Source: CAG-791 sp963658405 (GTDB lineage Bacteria > Bacillota > Clostridia > Lachnospirales > Lachnospiraceae). Taken from it: a stretch of DNA of 24,339 nt. The stretch is taken from assembly GCA_963658405.1 (NCBI GenBank), contig CAVKQI010000027.1, positions 1-24,339 on the forward strand, read 5' to 3'. Each line of letters starts with the position of its first letter. The first letter of the stretch is position 1. Positions 22,069 through 24,339 of this stretch are shown one piece after another. The translations under genes and the position numbers were made by a program. A model generated the notes under the pieces. It saw nothing but the letters and a program-made list of their open reading frames with translations, had not been told where the DNA came from and did not search any database.

Positions 22069-22097
22069 TTGCCTGATGGAAGAAAAAGGAGTATAGT
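22069..22097 (+). promoter_or_regulatory. Sigma-A-type promoter of the HPr gene
   Basis: The -35 TTGCCT (22069-22074) and -10 TATAGT (22092-22097) are spaced by 17 nt. Transcription should start near 22104, about 90 nt before the HPr start codon. A small stem (CCGAT/ATCGG, about 22113-22136) lies in the leader. Confidence 0.75.
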
Positions 22098-22195
22098 ATA
22101 TAGAAGTTGCCGATTTCATTGGGGGTTATCGGTGAGATGGGCAGCAGGGGGGAACTTATAGTGATAATTCCGTGTTTGGAAGGGAGTACAGCAGT

Positions 22196-22459
22196 ATGGT
22201 AAGCCAGAAGGTGACCATTAAGAATCCGACCGGGCTGCACCTAAGACCGGCTGGCATCCTATGCAAGGATGCTATGCAGTTTAAATCACAAATCACTTTT
22301 ACATTCAAGGATACCACCGCGAATGCAAAGAGTGTATTAAGTGTGCTCGGTGCATGCGTGAAATCCGGTGACGAAATAGAAATTTTTTGTGATGGCGAAG
22401 ACGAGCAGGAAGCACTGCAGACCCTGGTACAGGCCGTGGAGAGCGGACTGGGGGAGTAA
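22196..22459 (+). CDS. ptsH: Phosphocarrier protein HPr
   Basis: HPr passes phosphate from enzyme I to the sugar-specific EIIA proteins of the phosphotransferase system. In Firmicutes it is also phosphorylated on a serine by HPr kinase to act as CcpA co-repressor. The 87-aa protein has the active-site His15 in GLHLRPAG and Ser46 in NAKSVLSVL, so both functions are possible and it is not a Crh-type protein lacking the histidine. Length and fold pattern match the family. The ATG at 22196 is chosen over a longer in-frame start at 22172 because the protein N terminus MVSQKVTIKN matches HPr and GAAGGGAG lies upstream. The gene has its own promoter and terminator and is not linked to enzyme I. Confidence 0.95.
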   Translation: MVSQKVTIKNPTGLHLRPAGILCKDAMQFKSQITFTFKDTTANAKSVLSVLGACVKSGDEIEIFCDGEDEQEALQTLVQAVESGLGE

Positions 22460-22491
22460 GCTGCAGCAAACCTGCAAAGTGAGAGAGAAGG

Positions 22492-22521
22492 AAACCGGTC
22501 CGGACAGAGGGCCGGTTTTTT
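22492..22521 (+). terminator. Intrinsic terminator between ptsH and leuA
   Basis: AAACCGGTCC (22492-22501) pairs with GGGCCGGTTT (22509-22518), with one T-G pair, around a seven-base loop. Six T lie at 22516-22521. It ends 51 nt before the leuA start, leaving little room for a leuA promoter or a leucine leader. leuA may depend on read-through or a promoter hidden in this gap. Confidence 0.88.
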
Positions 22522-22572
22522 CTGTTAAAAACAGTAAGGGAACGGGGCGAAGGCTTCGGAATGGAGGACAAG

Positions 22573-24276
22573 ATGTTAAATTACAAGAGATATCAGAGAA
22601 ATCCGGTGGTGGACTATCCCCAGCGTCAGTGGCCAAACAGACAGATCGAGAAGGCACCTATCTGGTGCAGCGTGGATCTACGGGACGGCAACCAGGCACT
22701 GATCGATCCCATGGTGGTCAATGAAAAGATCGAGATGTTCCAGCTTCTGGTAAAGCTTGGCTTTAAGGAGATCGAGATCGGTTTTCCGGCAGCCAGCCAG
22801 ATCGAGTATGATTTCCTTCGCCAGCTCGTGGAGCGCAAGATGATCCCGGACGACGTGCGGGTACAGGTACTCTCCCAGTGCAGAGAGGAGCAGATCGACA
22901 GAACCTTTGAGGCCATTCAGGGCTGCAAGCAGGCAGTGGTTCATATCTATAATTCCACCTCTACGCTGCAGAGAGACGTGGTATTCCATGCAGATAAAAA
23001 GGAGATCACCCAGATCGCCATCCAGGGCACAAAATGGGTAAAGGAGCGCGCAGTGAACTTCCCGGGCAAGATCATTCTGGAGTATTCTCCCGAGAGCTTT
23101 ACCGGCACAGAGCTGGACTATGCACTGGAGATCTGCAATGCCGTGCAGGATGTATGGCAGCCCACAAAGGAAGAGCCCATGATCTTCAACCTGCCTTCCA
23201 CCGTGGAGATGAATACCCCCAATGTCTATGCAGACCAGATCGAGTGGATGAATACCCACTTTACCAACAGAGAGGCCATCATCCTCAGCGTGCATCCCCA
23301 CAATGACAGAGGCACCGGCGTGGCTGCTACGGAGCTGGCACTTCTGGCCGGCGCAGACCGTGTAGAGGGTACTTTGTTTGGCAACGGCGAGCGCACCGGC
23401 AATGTAGACGTGCTGACCGTGGCCTACAACATGTTCTCCCAGGGCATCAATCCGGAGCTGGATATCGAGAACATCAATGAGATCATCGATGTCTATGAGC
23501 GCTGCTGCAAGATGCACATCGATCCCCGTCATCCTTATGCCGGCAAGCTGGTATTTACCGCATTCTCCGGTTCTCACCAGGATGCCATCAATAAGGGCGT
23601 GGCTGCCATGAAGGAGAGAAATGCAGAGAAATGGGCAGTGCCCTATCTGCCTATCGATCCTGCAGATATCGGACGCACCTACGAGCCCATCGTCCGCATC
23701 AACTCCCAGTCCGGCAAGGGCGGCGTAGCCTTTGTTATGGATACCTACTTCGGCTTCAAGCTTCCGAAGGGCATGCACAGAGAGTTTGCCGATGTGATCC
23801 AGAAGATCTCCGAGAAGCAGGGTGAGGTATCCCCGGAACAGATCATGGAATCCTTCCGTCTGGAATATCTGGACCGCAAGGAGCCCCTGCATTTCCGCAG
23901 ACTGGCCGTGACGGATCTCAGCGAAAATGCCAGCAGCGATTTCGATACCAAGGTAACCGTGACCTACGAAGATCACGGAGAGAAGAAGAGCTTCGAGGCA
24001 GTAGGCAACGGCCCTCTGGATGCTGCACGGCGAGGAATCAGAGAGTCCATGGGCCTGGATGTGAAGATCCTGGACTATGAGGAGCATGCACTGAAGTCCG
24101 GTTCCGATTCCCAGGCAGCGGCTTACATCCACATGCTGGATGCGCAGACCGGCCAGGTCACCTACGGCGTAGGCGTCAGCTCCAACATCACCAGAGCCTC
24201 TGTGCGTGCTATGTTCTCCGCATTGAACAGACTGGGACTGGGGGAGAAGAAGGAAAGAATCCCCGGGGATTTCTAA
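22573..24276 (+). CDS. leuA: 2-isopropylmalate synthase (LeuA, long form)
   Basis: LeuA condenses acetyl-CoA with 2-oxoisovalerate to 2-isopropylmalate, the first committed step of leucine synthesis. The 567-aa product is the longer LeuA2-type enzyme. Its catalytic TIM barrel begins with SVDLRDGNQAL (D38 as a metal ligand and R37 as catalytic), and the metal-binding SVHPHND histidines follow in mid-barrel. A GNGERTGN loop is present. The C-terminal regulatory domain (about 430-560) is the region where leucine feedback acts in the family. The ATG at 22573 is chosen because GGAGG (22563-22567) is five bases upstream; the in-frame ATG at 22561 overlaps that site. No other leucine gene is in the window, and no T-box or leader peptide is visible upstream. 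Confidence 0.96.
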   Translation: MLNYKRYQRNPVVDYPQRQWPNRQIEKAPIWCSVDLRDGNQALIDPMVVNEKIEMFQLLVKLGFKEIEIGFPAASQIEYDFLRQLVERKMIPDDVRVQVLSQCREEQIDRTFEAIQGCKQAVVHIYNSTSTLQRDVVFHADKKEITQIAIQGTKWVKERAVNFPGKIILEYSPESFTGTELDYALEICNAVQDVWQPTKEEPMIFNLPSTVEMNTPNVYADQIEWMNTHFTNREAIILSVHPHNDRGTGVAATELALLAGADRVEGTLFGNGERTGNVDVLTVAYNMFSQGINPELDIENINEIIDVYERCCKMHIDPRHPYAGKLVFTAFSGSHQDAINKGVAAMKERNAEKWAVPYLPIDPADIGRTYEPIVRINSQSGKGGVAFVMDTYFGFKLPKGMHREFADVIQKISEKQGEVSPEQIMESFRLEYLDRKEPLHFRRLAVTDLSENASSDFDTKVTVTYEDHGEKKSFEAVGNGPLDAARRGIRESMGLDVKILDYEEHALKSGSDSQAAAYIHMLDAQTGQVTYGVGVSSNITRASVRAMFSALNRLGLGEKKERIPGDF

Positions 24277-24339
24277 GAATTTGAGTATCTGTTTAGCACC
24301 TGCCACATTTCAATCGGAAATTGACTGCTTGCAGGCATA

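Overview
The window reads as a stretch of chromosome from a Gram-positive anaerobe of the class Clostridia, most likely a Lachnospiraceae member. This rests on moderately GC-rich codon use, strong GGAGG-type ribosome binding sites, a Bacillus/Clostridium-type LexA box (CGAAC-N4-GTTTG), FtsEX followed by a LytM-domain hydrolase, HPr with both His15 and Ser46, RecD2 without RecBC, and a cdaA-ybbR pair. Every gene I can support is on the + strand. I see no rRNA, tRNA, CRISPR array, transposase or phage gene. The content is largely core chromosome rather than accessory.

Layout. 1-350: an acidic 78-aa protein of unknown function behind a three-hairpin leader. 350-1660: a long-stemmed terminator, then a CPBP (CAAX/Rce1-like) membrane protease. 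1827-2918: a PucR/CdaR-type transcription regulator. 3146-5998: ftsE-ftsX-M23 hydrolase, translationally overlapped, which forms the division or elongation wall-hydrolase activation module. 6003-6205: an array of structured intergenic repeats. 6225-7556: an S41 C-terminal processing protease, closed by a strong terminator. 7641-13380: the SOS-type nucleotide excision repair unit uvrB-uvrA, with a GDSL/SGNH hydrolase 12 nt behind. 13417-14593: an MreB/Mbl paralog with a near-consensus sigma-A promoter that is overlapped by a long inverted repeat. 14594-15043: 450 nt without a gene. 15044-17296: recD2. 17452-21996: comF, two membrane proteins of unknown function, cdaA (diadenylate cyclase) and ybbR (CdaA regulator), packed with overlaps or gaps of a few bases. 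22069-22521: HPr with its own promoter and terminator. 22573-24276: leuA (2-isopropylmalate synthase).

The functional themes are envelope growth (FtsEX/M23/CtpA, MreB, c-di-AMP synthesis, CPBP), DNA repair and uptake (UvrAB, RecD2, ComF) and metabolic control (HPr, LeuA, PucR-type regulator).

The most notable unexplained signal is a modular family of intergenic hairpin elements. One copy lies upstream of the first gene, one and a half copies lie between the M23 hydrolase and ctpA, and a diverged copy lies between uvrB and uvrA. Forty bases are identical between the first two copies. The next stem differs between them by paired, compensating substitutions, so the fold appears to be what is conserved. 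I do not recognise this as a named family. I do not see convincing evidence of a new multi-gene system elsewhere; the best protein-level unknowns are the two membrane proteins upstream of cdaA and the 78-aa protein.
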